A stretch of 64,000 nt of DNA from an uncultured Lachnospiraceae bacterium (GCA_910588655.1 CAJUPJ010000005.1:35965-99964); one strand, 5' to 3'. Shown: positions 34,833 through 44,515, numbered from the stretch's first letter. Numbers and translations are program-made. The notes: a model not told the origin generated them from the letters alone.

Positions 34833-36698
34833 TTAATATTTTCCAATATCACCGTCAAGTGAGATTATCTGCTCGTTATAGCTGCTGTCTGTATAGCTGT
34901 CAGCAGAATAATTTGATACAGGTATTTCGTTTCTAGGTGTAACAGGTATACTGTTTACAATGCCTCCACCTAATCCTGCTTTAAGCTTGTACTGTGACAT
35001 CTGGTTTCTTAAGTTCATAGCCTGGTTTGAAAGCTCTTCACTTGCTGATGCACACTGTTCACTTGTAGCTGAGTTTGTCTGTACAACTGTAGAAACCTGG
35101 CCTATTGCCTGGTCAATCTGTGAAACCGCTGTTGCCTGGTCATTAGAAGATATTGCAATATTATTAATTATACCTGCAACCTCTTCAATAGAAGCTACAA
35201 TCCTGTCAAGTGCTTCTGCTGTTTCTGAAGCAAGCTGTCTTCCATTACCTACCTTACGGATAGAGTCTTCTATCATTTCTGCTGTTTCGCTTGCAGCAGA
35301 ACCACACTTGGCAGCAAGATTCCTGACTTCTTCTGCTACAACTGCAAAGCCTTTTCCATGCACGCCTGCACGTGCTGCCTCAACTGCTGCATTTAATGCA
35401 AGTATATTTGTCTGGAATGCAATATCATCAATAGTTTTAATAATCTTGGAAATTGTTTCAGAAGAGTCATTAATATCATTCATAGCACCAGTTAATGACT
35501 TCATCTGGCCGTTTCCATCTTCTGCCATATTCTTTACTGTATTAACAAGGTCATTGGCTGTAGTTGCCTCAGAAGCATTCTTCTTTGTCTTCTCTGCAAT
35601 TTCATTAATTGAAGCTGTTACCTGCTGTAATGCACTTGCCTGCTCAGTTGAACCCTGTGCAAGCGCCTGGCTGGCATTAGCAACCTGTTCAGCACCAATT
35701 GTAACCTGCATTGTAGATTCCTGTACACTTCCAAGTGCTTTATTGTTATTGTCAACAAGCCTCTGTAATGCCTTGCCAAGAAGGTCTTTCTCACTTCTTG
35801 GTGTTACTTCAATAGTTAAATCACCCTTTGAAATAGCATCTGCAATTGCTGCCTGTTCCTTAATTGTGTCTGCCATATTGGCAAAAGCATCCATCAGTTC
35901 ACCAAGGTCATCATCATGCATCTTTGTACAATCTGTATCTACATCACCAACTGCCAGCTTCTTTGCAGCAACTGAAAGCTTTGAAACAGGCCCTGTAATA
36001 GTCCTCGTAATAGAAAAACAGAGTGCCATCATAACAATAATACATACTATACAAATTGCAATAAGAACAACCCCAAGCGTACTTACAGTAGTATCAATCC
36101 TTACAGATTCTGCGTCAGCCTCTTCTACCATATTAGCAATTATCTTATCAAATACTTCACTTGCTTCCTCTGAAACAACCATACTGTTATTTTCAATTTC
36201 TTCTTCTGCTGCTGTAAAATCCTTAGCATTGGTAAAAGAAATAATAATATCAGCAGAATCCCTGTATTTGCTAATACATTCAACAAGCTGTTCAAACCCC
36301 TGCTGTACATCATCACTATACTGGTCAAGATATACCCTGAAAATTTCAAACTTTGTATCTATCTGTGCAAATTCTTCATCAATTAACTTAATTGTTTCCT
36401 GCTGTTTGTCTGGCATATCTTTATATATGCCTATCAGGTTACGTGTATTTGTGCTTATCTGGTTAAAATATGTAAATGAATCACTTAATGCTATTTCACG
36501 GTCAGCATAAACTGTATAACGCCTTGTACGCTCCCCATTTGTAGTCTGGAGGATTTTAATACTAGCTATAGCAATAATCACTGTAAATAACAGTGCAACA
36601 CCGCCAAACGTTAACAACTTGCTTCTGACTGACATATCACTAAACTTAAATCTTTTCTTCATGTTAGATGCCTCCGTTATATTTCTGTTTTTACTCAT
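34833..36698 (-). CDS. Methyl-accepting chemotaxis protein with four-helix-bundle sensor and HAMP domain
   Basis: This 621-residue chemoreceptor has TM1 (about 31-51), a helical extracytoplasmic bundle (52-205), TM2 (about 207-229), HAMP (230-285) and the signalling domain with hairpin IDDIAFQTNILALNAAVEAARAG and GKGFAVVAEEV. The C-terminus has no CheR-binding pentapeptide. Two starts are plausible: ATG 36698 (after GGGGGAAAAG) or ATG 36662 (after CGGAGG); the longer one is given. It lies 19 nt after cheW, so receptor and coupling protein are made together. Confidence 0.9.
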   Translation of the reverse strand: MSKNRNITEASNMKKRFKFSDMSVRSKLLTFGGVALLFTVIIAIASIKILQTTNGERTRRYTVYADREIALSDSFTYFNQISTNTRNLIGIYKDMPDKQQETIKLIDEEFAQIDTKFEIFRVYLDQYSDDVQQGFEQLVECISKYRDSADIIISFTNAKDFTAAEEEIENNSMVVSEEASEVFDKIIANMVEEADAESVRIDTTVSTLGVVLIAICIVCIIVMMALCFSITRTITGPVSKLSVAAKKLAVGDVDTDCTKMHDDDLGELMDAFANMADTIKEQAAIADAISKGDLTIEVTPRSEKDLLGKALQRLVDNNNKALGSVQESTMQVTIGAEQVANASQALAQGSTEQASALQQVTASINEIAEKTKKNASEATTANDLVNTVKNMAEDGNGQMKSLTGAMNDINDSSETISKIIKTIDDIAFQTNILALNAAVEAARAGVHGKGFAVVAEEVRNLAAKCGSAASETAEMIEDSIRKVGNGRQLASETAEALDRIVASIEEVAGIINNIAISSNDQATAVSQIDQAIGQVSTVVQTNSATSEQCASASEELSNQAMNLRNQMSQYKLKAGLGGGIVNSIPVTPRNEIPVSNYSADSYTDSSYNEQIISLDGDIGKY

Positions 36699-36717
36699 CT
36701 TTTCCCCCTGTTAATCC

Positions 36718-37233
36718 CTATTGTTCTTCTTCCTGGTTCTCCCCACCAGGTATCTCTATAGCTGCATCCTCAATAAGCCGTTCCGGGTCAAGCAGCAGCT
36801 TCACTGTATCTCCAGTCTTAGCAAGACCATATACATATTTATTCTGTTCTTTTCCTTTATGTCCCAGTGTCGGAGGTGGCATAATATCACTATCCATTAT
36901 TGTGTCAACCTCTGCTATCTCTTCAACAATAAGCCCGATAGTAGTGGATTTTACATTAATGACAATAATACATGTCCTGTCAGTGTAATCCTTCTGGCTC
37001 ATCTCAAATCTTACCCGGACATCAATAACAGGAATAATCTTGCCTCGGAGGTTAATAAGGCCCTTTATGTAATTTTCCGCTTCAGGTATAGCTGTAATTG
37101 GCTGCATTACAATAATTTCATTAACATAACTTATGCTTATGCCATAATACTCACTACCTGTCCGGAAGGTCATAAACTTCCCTTTCTGGGTATCCTCCTC
37201 CTCCAGCACCTCTTCCAAAACTTCCTCTGCCAT
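36718..37233 (-). CDS. cheW: Chemotaxis coupling protein CheW
   Basis: This 171-residue protein is a single CheW domain: FMTFRTGSEYYGISISYVNEII, ...YIKGLINLRGKIIPVIDVRVRF and TIGLIVEEIAEVDTI. It links receptors to the kinase CheA. The N-terminus has an acidic extension (EEVLEEVLEEED) and the C-terminus a Glu-rich tail. Ribosome site AAAGGAG, ATG 37233. It precedes a chemoreceptor gene by 19 nt; no cheA is present in the window. A sigma-A-type promoter is seen upstream at 37516-37544. Confidence 0.93.
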   Translation of the reverse strand: MAEEVLEEVLEEEDTQKGKFMTFRTGSEYYGISISYVNEIIVMQPITAIPEAENYIKGLINLRGKIIPVIDVRVRFEMSQKDYTDRTCIIVINVKSTTIGLIVEEIAEVDTIMDSDIMPPPTLGHKGKEQNKYVYGLAKTGDTVKLLLDPERLIEDAAIEIPGGENQEEEQ

Positions 37234-37579
37234 TATATATTAACTCCTTTCTTAGTTATGCATTATTCCACTGCATACTCTTTACCAAGCAGCCTGTTTA
37301 TAATATAATTAGAATTTATATCTGCCTGCTTTTTGTGGAAGATGTTCTGGTTTTAATCTGCTTTCCCCACACAGAAACAATACCAGAAGCATTATATGTG
37401 CCAGTGGTGTTTATAGCGGGTACAGCCGCATAAATATAAATTCTCCTTTCCCCCTTTTATTATTACCTGGACACTACCTTCCAGGTTTATTTTTCTCGTG
37501 GTTTAACCACTTTCAATTATAATTCTAATATCTTTGTTTGTCAATATTACCAATTAGTTTTACACAAAATGGAACTGTC
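37234..37579. other. Intergenic region upstream of cheW
   Basis: About 345 bases with no gene. It contains the cheW promoter (see 37516-37544), leaving a leader of roughly 270 nt before cheW, and a C-rich stretch near 37450 of unknown meaning. Confidence 0.6.
37516..37544 (-). promoter_or_regulatory. Sigma-A-type promoter for cheW
   Basis: On the minus strand TTGACA (37544-37539), 17-nt spacer, TATAAT (37521-37516): perfect consensus boxes. A housekeeping rather than flagellar-sigma promoter. Confidence 0.75.
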
Positions 37580-38868
37580 TTATTTACTTAATATACTGCT
37601 TGTATCAAACTTCTTTATATACCTGACAAGCTCTTCTGATACGCCAACAACCTGTTTAGTCATATTAGTACAGTTCCCGACCATTTCCTGAAGTCCTGAA
37701 ACATTGTCTGATGTCAGGTTTGCCTGTTCTGCGTTCTCTTCCGCAGATGTAGTCATCTCGTCTGCACTATTCTCTATTAATACTTTATGCCCGTCTAAAT
37801 CTGATATTTCAGAATCAATACACCTGATTGCTTCTGTTGTCTTAACCAGCTCTGAATTAAGTGATTTAAAAATATTTTCTGTTTCCTCTACCTTCTTATT
37901 CTGTTCTTCAAATGATTTTGAAACACGCTCTGTAATTTCAACACTAATATCAGAGTTTGCAATTAATTCATTAACAATATGGTTAATCTGTTCTGTAGAC
38001 TCCTTAGACTGGTCTGCCAGTATCCTGATTTCTTCTGCTACAACTGCAAAACCCTTGCCATGTTCCCCTGCCCTTGCTGCCTCAATACTTGCATTTAATG
38101 CAAGCAGGTTCGTCTGTTTGAAATATCAGCAATAATTCCTGTGGCTGTACGTATCTGCTGTGCAGACTTGTTAGTACGGTCTGTCTGGCTTTTAACCTCT
38201 TCAATAGCAATACCGCTTTCCCTGCTGATACTTGTAAGTTCATCCATAATACGTCCTGCATCATTCTGGCAGCTTTCAACTATTTCTGTACTCTTGGACA
38301 AGTCTTTAATACTCTGGTTAATATTACCTATTGCCATACTTATTGCATCAATCTTATCCTTCATATCATGTATATTATTTACCTGTGATATTGTATTGCC
38401 TGTAATGGTACTTACATTTCCAGATGTATCCTGCATTGAATATTCCATCTCATTAAATGTACTTTCAAATTCTGCTGATACACGTTCAAGCTCCCCTATA
38501 GCATCTTTTATGCCCTTTATAATGTCCGCAAAACCTGTAACAGTAGTATTTGCAGTACGCACCATATCACCTATGCCATCATTGCGGCTGGCAAGTTTAT
38601 GTATTTTCTGAAGCATTTTATTATTTGTAGTATTTCGTGCATTATTCCCAATAAATACTGAAATAAGCGGGTTTAAAAATGACCATAATGCTACAATAAG
38701 TGCTGATGATATTGCAACCAGGATAACAGCCGTAAGTATTACAGATGTTAAAATGCCAATTATACCCTTTGACAACAGCACAAGTATAACCAGCTGCATA
38801 ACAAGCAGTGGTGCAAACAGGATAGATGCTGTCACAATAATTTTGTTTCTAATACTCTTCTCCTTCAT
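37580..38868 (-). pseudogene. Methyl-accepting chemotaxis protein, frameshifted
   Basis: From ATG 38868 (site GAGGGGG) the frame encodes two close transmembrane helices (about residues 9-32 and 36-60) and a cytoplasmic signalling domain, then fails at about 38118 after IIADIS. Inserting one base restores the hairpin KQTNLLALNASIEAARAG and GKGFAVVAEEI and an open frame to a stop at 37580. The reconstructed protein is 429 residues. A single missing A in a run of As within the most conserved part of the receptor is the only defect, so this is either a recent mutation, a phase-variable tract or a sequencing error. Confidence 0.8.
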
Positions 38869-39196
38869 TCCATAACCCCCTCTGTCCAGCTGGAATAAGC
38901 TGGTAAAATTATACAGGATATCCTGCATATGCCGTATTAGTTATATTTATTATATAATTTTTATATCATATGTCAAGGTATGTGATAATTTCCGGTTATT
39001 TTGTTTTGGCAGAGGGACGCAGGGTTTTACGTGTTCCATTAAATTATTCTATAACAATATTGGATGTGCTTACACTTTGGTAATTTATAAAACCTTGTCA
39101 TGGAATAATATTAAATTGAACACATAAAACCTGCTGTTCCTGGACAAAACCACCAAAAACATGACATAAATACAAAATAAATATTATAACTGTAAA
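38869..39196. other. Intergenic region upstream of the frameshifted receptor
   Basis: About 330 bases, AT-rich, no convincing gene or RNA. It should carry the receptor promoter and the end of the small gene at 39197. I see no clear hairpin terminator. Confidence 0.45.
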
Positions 39197-39388
39197 TTAT
39201 CCCTGGAAACTATTTGTGGCAATTCTGTCAACTAACTGGCTCATCTGTTCTTTATATCCTGCCAGTTTTTTCTCTGTTGCAAGTTTTCTCTCATAGTCCT
39301 TTGCAGTCATTTTTATATCACTGCTGTTAATGCTTCCATGTGTGCTGTAAGCTTCTCTTTTTACAGAATTATTAGCGTTATTCCCCAT
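39197..39388 (-). CDS. Small conserved-looking protein of unknown function
   Basis: This 63-residue hydrophilic protein, MGNNANNSVKREAYSTHGSI (start), has a helical charged C-terminal half (KDYERKLATEKKLAGYKEQMSQLVDRIA). A strong AAGGAGAGG ribosome site 8 nt before ATG supports it as a real gene. No membrane segment. The function is unknown; small acidic/basic helical proteins of this size next to chemotaxis genes might be accessory, but nothing in the sequence shows it. Confidence 0.55.
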   Translation of the reverse strand: MGNNANNSVKREAYSTHGSINSSDIKMTAKDYERKLATEKKLAGYKEQMSQLVDRIATNSFQG

Positions 39389-39635
39389 TTATTTTCCTCT
39401 CCTTTTTCGTATTTTAATAACAGCAGTATATTAGAACTACTGTAAAAATATTATCCCCCTTATAATATCTTTTAATGTATATTAGCTGTTACAGTCCATA
39501 ATAATCCATTGTATTATTACGCAAATATAACATATTTTGTAAATCTTCTATATGAATATTGGTACTATTTTTGCAGACAATACTACAGAACTATATTATT
39601 CCAGTTGTCTGCGTTTTATAAAATGGAGGAATTTT

Positions 39636-40709
39636 ATGCATACCCGTTCCCTTTTAAAAACCCTTTCTATTCTTTTTGTAATAACGGCTGTTGTATGCCT
39701 TTCACTTAAATATCTGCTGCCGCTTGTATCCCCTTTTATAACAGCATACATCTTTATGAGGATGCTGCTGCCTGCTATAAGGTTTTTAAATAAAAAGTGT
39801 GGTCTTCCTTCCTGGTTTTCATATGGAAGTGTACTGTCCGGCTTTTTCCTGTCTGCTTCTTGTGCTTTTATACTGCTTGTCTGGCTTTTATGCAGGCAGA
39901 TACAGCTTTTAATTAATAATTTCCCTATATATTACCAGCTTTACAGCAGCCTGTTTTATAATTCACTCACCAGATGCTGTAATTGCATTGATTATTACCT
40001 GAGTATGCAGAATGGTACTGCCCTGGAATTTGCCAATGAAAAACTTGCAGACCTCCAGACATGCTATATTGACAAACTAGTTAATAATGCAGGACAGATT
40101 TTTTCTGGATGTGTTAACGTTTTTGCACGTGTTATGGCACTTATTTTAATTATTGTAATAGGAATGATTGTTTTATGCAGGGATATTGATAAAATCCACA
40201 ATGTATATGCAAAAAGCCGTTTTTATCCACAAATACATAAGATAATGCACACTCTTAAAGAAACAGGGCTTGGCTATCTTAAATCACAAGGCATTATAAT
40301 ATGTGTAAACTGGTTTGTATGCAGTATTGCTTTTATGTTAATCCATAACCCATATTTTATACTGATAGGACTTGTAATATCCCTTGTTGATGCACTTCCA
40401 ATACTTGGAAGCGGAATGGTATTATGCCCTGTTGGCATATATTATATTTTCCACAATAATTTTCCCTATGCAGCAATCCTTTTTGCAGCATATATTATAA
40501 CTGTATTTGTGCGCGAAATCCTTGAGGCAAAACTGCTTGGCGGCAATATGGATATACTTCCGTTTTTTATGCTTTTATCAATTTATATTGGCCTTAAAAT
40601 ATTTGGCATTACTGGAATAGTTCTTGGCCCATTCGGGGTTGTTATTATAAGGACAATTTATGAAACATTTACAGAAGATACAGCCATTAAAAAACCTGGA
40701 AAGCCCTAA
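39636..40709 (+). CDS. AI-2E/YtvI-family membrane protein
   Basis: About 357 residues from ATG 39636, chosen because the TGGAGGA site lies directly before it. Hydrophobic segments occur at about 8-28, 32-50 and 64-86, then a soluble loop and a further block of segments after about 165. The C-terminal VSLVDALPILGSGMVLCPVGIYYI and ILGPFGVVIIRTIY are hallmark sequences of the PerM/AI-2E/YtvI family. In spore formers the YtvI branch is linked to sporulation; others transport small molecules or ions. Single gene ending in a strong bidirectional terminator. Confidence 0.82.
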   Translation: MHTRSLLKTLSILFVITAVVCLSLKYLLPLVSPFITAYIFMRMLLPAIRFLNKKCGLPSWFSYGSVLSGFFLSASCAFILLVWLLCRQIQLLINNFPIYYQLYSSLFYNSLTRCCNCIDYYLSMQNGTALEFANEKLADLQTCYIDKLVNNAGQIFSGCVNVFARVMALILIIVIGMIVLCRDIDKIHNVYAKSRFYPQIHKIMHTLKETGLGYLKSQGIIICVNWFVCSIAFMLIHNPYFILIGLVISLVDALPILGSGMVLCPVGIYYIFHNNFPYAAILFAAYIITVFVREILEAKLLGGNMDILPFFMLLSIYIGLKIFGITGIVLGPFGVVIIRTIYETFTEDTAIKKPGKP

Positions 40710-40740
40710 TGTGTGTTAAGGCTTTCCAGGTTAGTTTTTA
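40693..40740. terminator. Bidirectional terminator
   Basis: Thirteen-base stem AACCTGGAAAGCC / GGCTTTCCAGGTT (40693-40705, 40720-40732), followed by T-rich sequence on the plus side and A-rich on the other. It serves both convergent genes. Confidence 0.85.
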
Positions 40741-40749
40741 TTTCTGCTT

Positions 40750-41724
40750 TTAATTAAAATATACAAGTTCTTCTTTTGGTTTTTCTGCTGTTTCTATTTC
40801 CTCAGCATAAAATACAGGACCTTCCTCCCCATATTCTTTCATATATTTGTATTCCATGCGTGCTGTAACTGTTACATACTGCTTGTTTTTATATTCTTTC
40901 CAGCTGTCTGCTTTGCACAGAAATCCCATATACTGAACATCATCTGCACAGCATGTCATCGCAAACCTGCCAAATACTACAAAACCTTTTGGAAGTCCCG
41001 GCGCTTTCTGTATCATGCCTGTTACTTTTAATGTTTTGCCATTATAATTTTCCTGGTGCTCTGTCATATCTATATACCAAAGCCCAAAATCATCATCAGC
41101 TATATTTATAACATCAGCGTTTATATCAAAAGGCAGTTCCTCTTTCATTTCATAGAAAGCATCGTCTTCTGATTCATAAACAATCTGTGCAGAAGGATTA
41201 ACAGCTTTTATGCTTCCCCTTATTGCCCTTTTATTAGTTCCAAGGCTGCACCTGTTTATTATAACCATCTGTGAAACCTTAAAATGCTCTACCATCATTG
41301 AAGGCATATTTTTCATATAAAGTGCAAATGTTTCATCATTGACAACTGCCAGGGTCTGGAATATTACTTCGCTGTCAAAACATATGTCTTCCAGTTCATC
41401 ATAAATCTGTGGTATATGTTTTACAGGCCACATGCCATTATATTCTATAACCAGCCTGTCAGGCCTGTGTTTCTTTAAAAATTTTTCAAATACTTTGCCA
41501 TTAAATGAGTCTTCATCCTCAATATACTCACAGGCAGCAAGTCCTTTTTCCAGAACTTCCTGTGTATATTCTTCCTCACCTTCTTCACATGCAAGTATAA
41601 GCGTTTTGGCATTGCCATCAAACATATCATCTGTCACAAGGTCACGTACAAGGCTTGTTTTACCTGCCTCAAGAAATCCCAGTATAACATATACCATCAT
41701 TTCTTTTTTCTTCCTGTTAAACAT
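40750..41724 (-). CDS. CobW-type GTPase fused to a YcgQ-like C-terminal domain
   Basis: This 324-residue protein has an N-terminal G3E-type GTPase domain (P-loop GFLEAGKT, 16-23; INRCSLG as the base-specificity loop) lacking the CxCC metal motif of its neighbour. The C-terminal ~110 residues (GKTLKVTGMIQK, VVFGRFAMTCCADDVQYMGF, QYVTVTARMEYKYM, PVFYAEEIE) closely resemble the soluble domain of YcgQ/TIGR03943 proteins, normally attached to membrane helices and paired with a YcgR-type permease. Ribosome site GGAGGGG. It lies 22 nt downstream of the second CobW gene. Likely works in metal delivery with it; the fusion is unusual. Confidence 0.75.
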   Translation of the reverse strand: MFNRKKKEMMVYVILGFLEAGKTSLVRDLVTDDMFDGNAKTLILACEEGEEEYTQEVLEKGLAACEYIEDEDSFNGKVFEKFLKKHRPDRLVIEYNGMWPVKHIPQIYDELEDICFDSEVIFQTLAVVNDETFALYMKNMPSMMVEHFKVSQMVIINRCSLGTNKRAIRGSIKAVNPSAQIVYESEDDAFYEMKEELPFDINADVINIADDDFGLWYIDMTEHQENYNGKTLKVTGMIQKAPGLPKGFVVFGRFAMTCCADDVQYMGFLCKADSWKEYKNKQYVTVTARMEYKYMKEYGEEGPVFYAEEIETAEKPKEELVYFN

Positions 41725-41746
41725 AATTCCCCTCCATCACTTCTGG

Positions 41747-42862
41747 TTATGCTACATGGAATAATTCTTTAATAGCTTCTTCATCCAGCTTTGAGCCTAT
41801 TACACATATCCTTCCTGTAAAATCAGCCGCACCCCTTCTAAGTTCTGTTTCCTCTGGCACAAGGTCAAAGTGAAACCATTCCCCGTCTGTTGAAGCAACT
41901 ATTCCTTTGGCACGCAGGACTTCACCATATGTGCTGCCAGTAGAAAGCTTGTTAATAATATCTTTAAGTTCATCTTCTGAAAATTTATATGCTGTTTCAA
42001 CACCCCAGCTTGTAAATACCTCATCTGCATGGTGGTGATGGTGTCCATCCCCATCATGTTCATGGTGATGATGGTGTTCTTCGTCATGATGGCAGCAGCA
42101 CTCCCCGCCGTCTTTATGGTGATGGTGGTGTTCTTCGTCATGATGGTGGCAACACTCTTCACCATCTTCATGGTGATGATGGTGTTCTTCGTCATGATGG
42201 CAGCACTCTTCACCATCCTTATGATGATGGTGATGGTGCTCATGTTCTTCAAGCAGTTCTTTCTCAAGTGTGTTTATCTTTTCCATTGCCTCCAGTATCT
42301 GTTTTCCATCTATACTGTCCCAAGGAGTTGTAATAACTGACGCTTCATTATTTTTTTCACGTATAAGTTTAAGACATGTGTCAAGCTTTTCATCTGATAT
42401 CTTCTGTGTCCTGCTAAGTATTATTGTACCTGCATACTCAACCTGGTTATTATAAAATTCACCATAATTTTTCATATACATTTTGCATTTAGATGCATCA
42501 ACAACAACTGCTGTACTGTTTATGCTTACATTATCCCCTGCATTTTTAACTGCCTTTGCAACATCTGAAAGCTTCCCAACACCAGAAGGCTCTATAATAA
42601 CCCTGTCAGGTGAATACTTTTCGAGGACTTCTTTTAACGCAGCACTGAAATCACCTACAAGTGAACAGCATATACATCCTGAATTCATCTCTGTAATCTG
42701 TATTCCTGACTCTTTAAGAAATCCTCCGTCAATTCCAATCTCACCAAATTCATTTTCAATAATAACTAATTTTTCACCCTGGAAGGCTTCTGCAACAAGC
42801 TTTTTAATAAGTGTTGTTTTCCCTGCTCCAAGAAATCCTGAAATAATGTCTATTTTTGCCAT
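41747..42862 (-). CDS. CobW/ZNG1-type metallochaperone GTPase with His/Cys-rich repeat
   Basis: This 371-residue G3E GTPase has P-loop GFLGAGKT (9-16) and the CICC metal-binding motif (63-66) typical of COG0523 zinc/cobalt metallochaperones. Between the GTPase and the C-terminal CobW_C domain (GVETAYKFSEDELKDII onward) lies a ~75-residue insert rich in runs of five or six His and CC pairs (HHHHHxDGxECC repeats, DNA 42033-42240). This should bind several zinc or other metal ions. It probably inserts metal into a client enzyme or buffers it. First gene of the pair with the GTPase-YcgQ fusion. GAGGG site, ATG 42862. Confidence 0.85.
   Translation of the reverse strand: MAKIDIISGFLGAGKTTLIKKLVAEAFQGEKLVIIENEFGEIGIDGGFLKESGIQITEMNSGCICCSLVGDFSAALKEVLEKYSPDRVIIEPSGVGKLSDVAKAVKNAGDNVSINSTAVVVDASKCKMYMKNYGEFYNNQVEYAGTIILSRTQKISDEKLDTCLKLIREKNNEASVITTPWDSIDGKQILEAMEKINTLEKELLEEHEHHHHHHKDGEECCHHDEEHHHHHEDGEECCHHHDEEHHHHHKDGGECCCHHDEEHHHHHEHDGDGHHHHHADEVFTSWGVETAYKFSEDELKDIINKLSTGSTYGEVLRAKGIVASTDGEWFHFDLVPEETELRRGAADFTGRICVIGSKLDEEAIKELFHVA
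42033..42240 (-). repeat. Imperfect tandem repeats encoding the His/Cys-rich insert
   Basis: Three or more imperfect units of about 55-60 bp, rich in ATG/GTG triplets on the plus strand, encode HHHHHxDGxECC(H)HHDEE. The similarity between units points to recent expansion, and copy number may vary between strains. Confidence 0.75.
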
Positions 42863-42946
42863 TTTATACCCTCATTTCTGTACTGCTTTATTCTTATCCT
42901 TTGTACCTGGCAGCACACAGGCACAAGTTATTATTTAAACCAGGAA

Positions 42947-43669
42947 TTAAAACCTGCTTTTTGTCGTTTCATACATGGCAATTCCTGCTGCCACTGGCAG
43001 ATTAAGGCTGTCTATCCCTTTAAGATGCGGGATTACTACGGGTGTGCCAATGGATGCAAATTCTTCTGGAAGCCCTGTGGCTTCATTGCCAAATACAAGT
43101 GAAAACACTCCTTCTGGTTTTAAATTATGAAGGCTTGTCTGTGCATTAAGCATAAATGGGTAAATCCCTCTACTTCCAGTTCTTTCCTTATATTCATTAA
43201 AACTGTTAAAATATTCAAAATCCGTAGAAAACAAAGCCCCCATTGATGCCCGTACCACCTTCGGGTCAAATATATCAGCAGCAGGCCTTATAACTGCCAT
43301 CTGGTTTAAACCAAAGCCAAGCGCACTCCTTATAATTGTACCCATATTTCCCGAATTAGACGGATTAACAAGCACAATATGCGGCTTTGAATTATCCAGG
43401 CAGCACTGGAACTTTTTAAACTCACCTATTACATAACAGTTTTCTTTCTGTGATAATACATTAAAAATCTTATCAGTATAAACAACCGGAACGCCAGCAT
43501 CCTGGCATATGCCAGCCAGCTTATACATTGTATCTCCCTGTTTCATTGCAGAGTGCACATATACTTTATTTACATGCTCTTTTTTAAAACGGAGCATCTC
43601 AAATGTTACTGTAATGCCAAGTGTATATGAAACAGCATCTTCCTTATGGTATCTTTTATATCCTGCCAC
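42947..43669 (-). CDS. TrmH/SpoU-family RNA 2'-O-methyltransferase
   Basis: This 240-residue SPOUT methyltransferase has motif 1 NPSNSGNMGTIIRSALGFG, motif 2 LVFGNEATGLPEE and motif 3 SLNLPVAAGIAMYE, which together form the knotted S-adenosylmethionine site. Probably modifies rRNA or tRNA; the target cannot be set from sequence. An N-terminal RNA-binding domain of ~90 residues is present. The start is GTG 43669, placed by GGAGG seven bases upstream. Separate unit after the CobW pair. Confidence 0.88.
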   Translation of the reverse strand: MAGYKRYHKEDAVSYTLGITVTFEMLRFKKEHVNKVYVHSAMKQGDTMYKLAGICQDAGVPVVYTDKIFNVLSQKENCYVIGEFKKFQCCLDNSKPHIVLVNPSNSGNMGTIIRSALGFGLNQMAVIRPAADIFDPKVVRASMGALFSTDFEYFNSFNEYKERTGSRGIYPFMLNAQTSLHNLKPEGVFSLVFGNEATGLPEEFASIGTPVVIPHLKGIDSLNLPVAAGIAMYETTKSRF

Positions 43670-43695
43670 TTAAAAACCTCCATAAAACATATTAA

Positions 43696-44440
43696 TTATA
43701 AGAATTTTTGTATTATTGGATTAGGCGGGATATCAAACGATATCTTTAATATCTTTCCCCTGAAACGGAATAACTTTGTTCCCAGGCTTATTTCAGTTTT
43801 CAGTGTATCCCTTTTGCTAGTCTTATCCATTATATCCCTGTACTCATTAAAATTATTATACTTGCCACATAATCCATATGCATCTGATACAAGATACAAA
43901 AAAATATTCTTATATTTATATTTGTCATTTAAAAAAATATACCCAAACCTTGCAGATAAAAAATCATCAATGGTATTTCCGAATTTTTCGTGTATATCTT
44001 TCATTTTTAAAAATTTGGGGCTGTTTACGTTATTAAGTTCAAGTAAATACATTGCAAAAGAATCACACTCACAATCAACTGTTACAAGAAAATCAACTGC
44101 CTTTGGCGGTGTAGCAATATGAAGCCCTGCATAATATTCATCAACCTTTATTATTGCTATATTGCCACATCCAATTTTTTCTGATATACCAACTGTAATT
44201 CCTTCATCCTCGATAATATCCTTCTGATGCGGGTAATTGGTTTAATTTTTTGTAAAAAAGCATACTTCCATAAACAGAAAATTCACTATCTTTTTCGGTA
44301 AACGACTTTAATAAAAGATATATTATTTACATAGAATAGGATTTGCCTATATTATTATTTCCATAGATTATAACCAGGTCTTTGTCTAAATCACAAACAA
44401 AACTGCTTACCGGTCCAAATCTTTCAATTTCTATCCGCAT
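43696..44440 (-). pseudogene. Degraded P-loop ATPase-like gene
   Basis: From ATG 44440 the sequence reads MRIEIERFGPVSSF... then YGNNNIGKSYSM, a P-loop like those of AAA/SMC-type ATPases, and meets an in-frame stop at about 44330. The same frame continues for ~38 codons, then shifts near 44220 into a frame reading IIEDEGITVGISEKIGCGN and onward, which stays open to 43696 and includes MYLLELNNVNSPKFLKMKDI. The later Walker B region is absent. It is a decayed ATPase with at least one stop and one frameshift, possibly joined to part of another gene. Perhaps a remnant of a defence or mobile-element gene. Confidence 0.65.
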
Positions 44441-44491
44441 AACTTCTTGCCCTTTCACATCTTACACAAATAATTTAAAACCATACAGGAA

Positions 44492-44515
44492 AAGAGAGGA
44501 TATAAAACCTCTCTT
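44492..44515 (-). terminator. Terminator after cheX
   Basis: Stem AAGAGAGG / CCTCTCTT (44492-44499, 44508-44515) with an 8-nt loop; a short T-run follows on the minus strand. Confidence 0.6.

Noticed and set aside
34960..36510. 516-codon plus-strand open frame
   Set aside because: Exact antisense of the chemoreceptor gene; its length comes from the low-stop codon use of the Ala/Ser-rich receptor, with no ribosome site.
42029..42340. Apparent hydrophobic Met/Val-rich membrane protein on the plus strand
   Set aside because: It is the complement of the His-rich repeat of the CobW gene; His codons read as ATG/GTG on the other strand.
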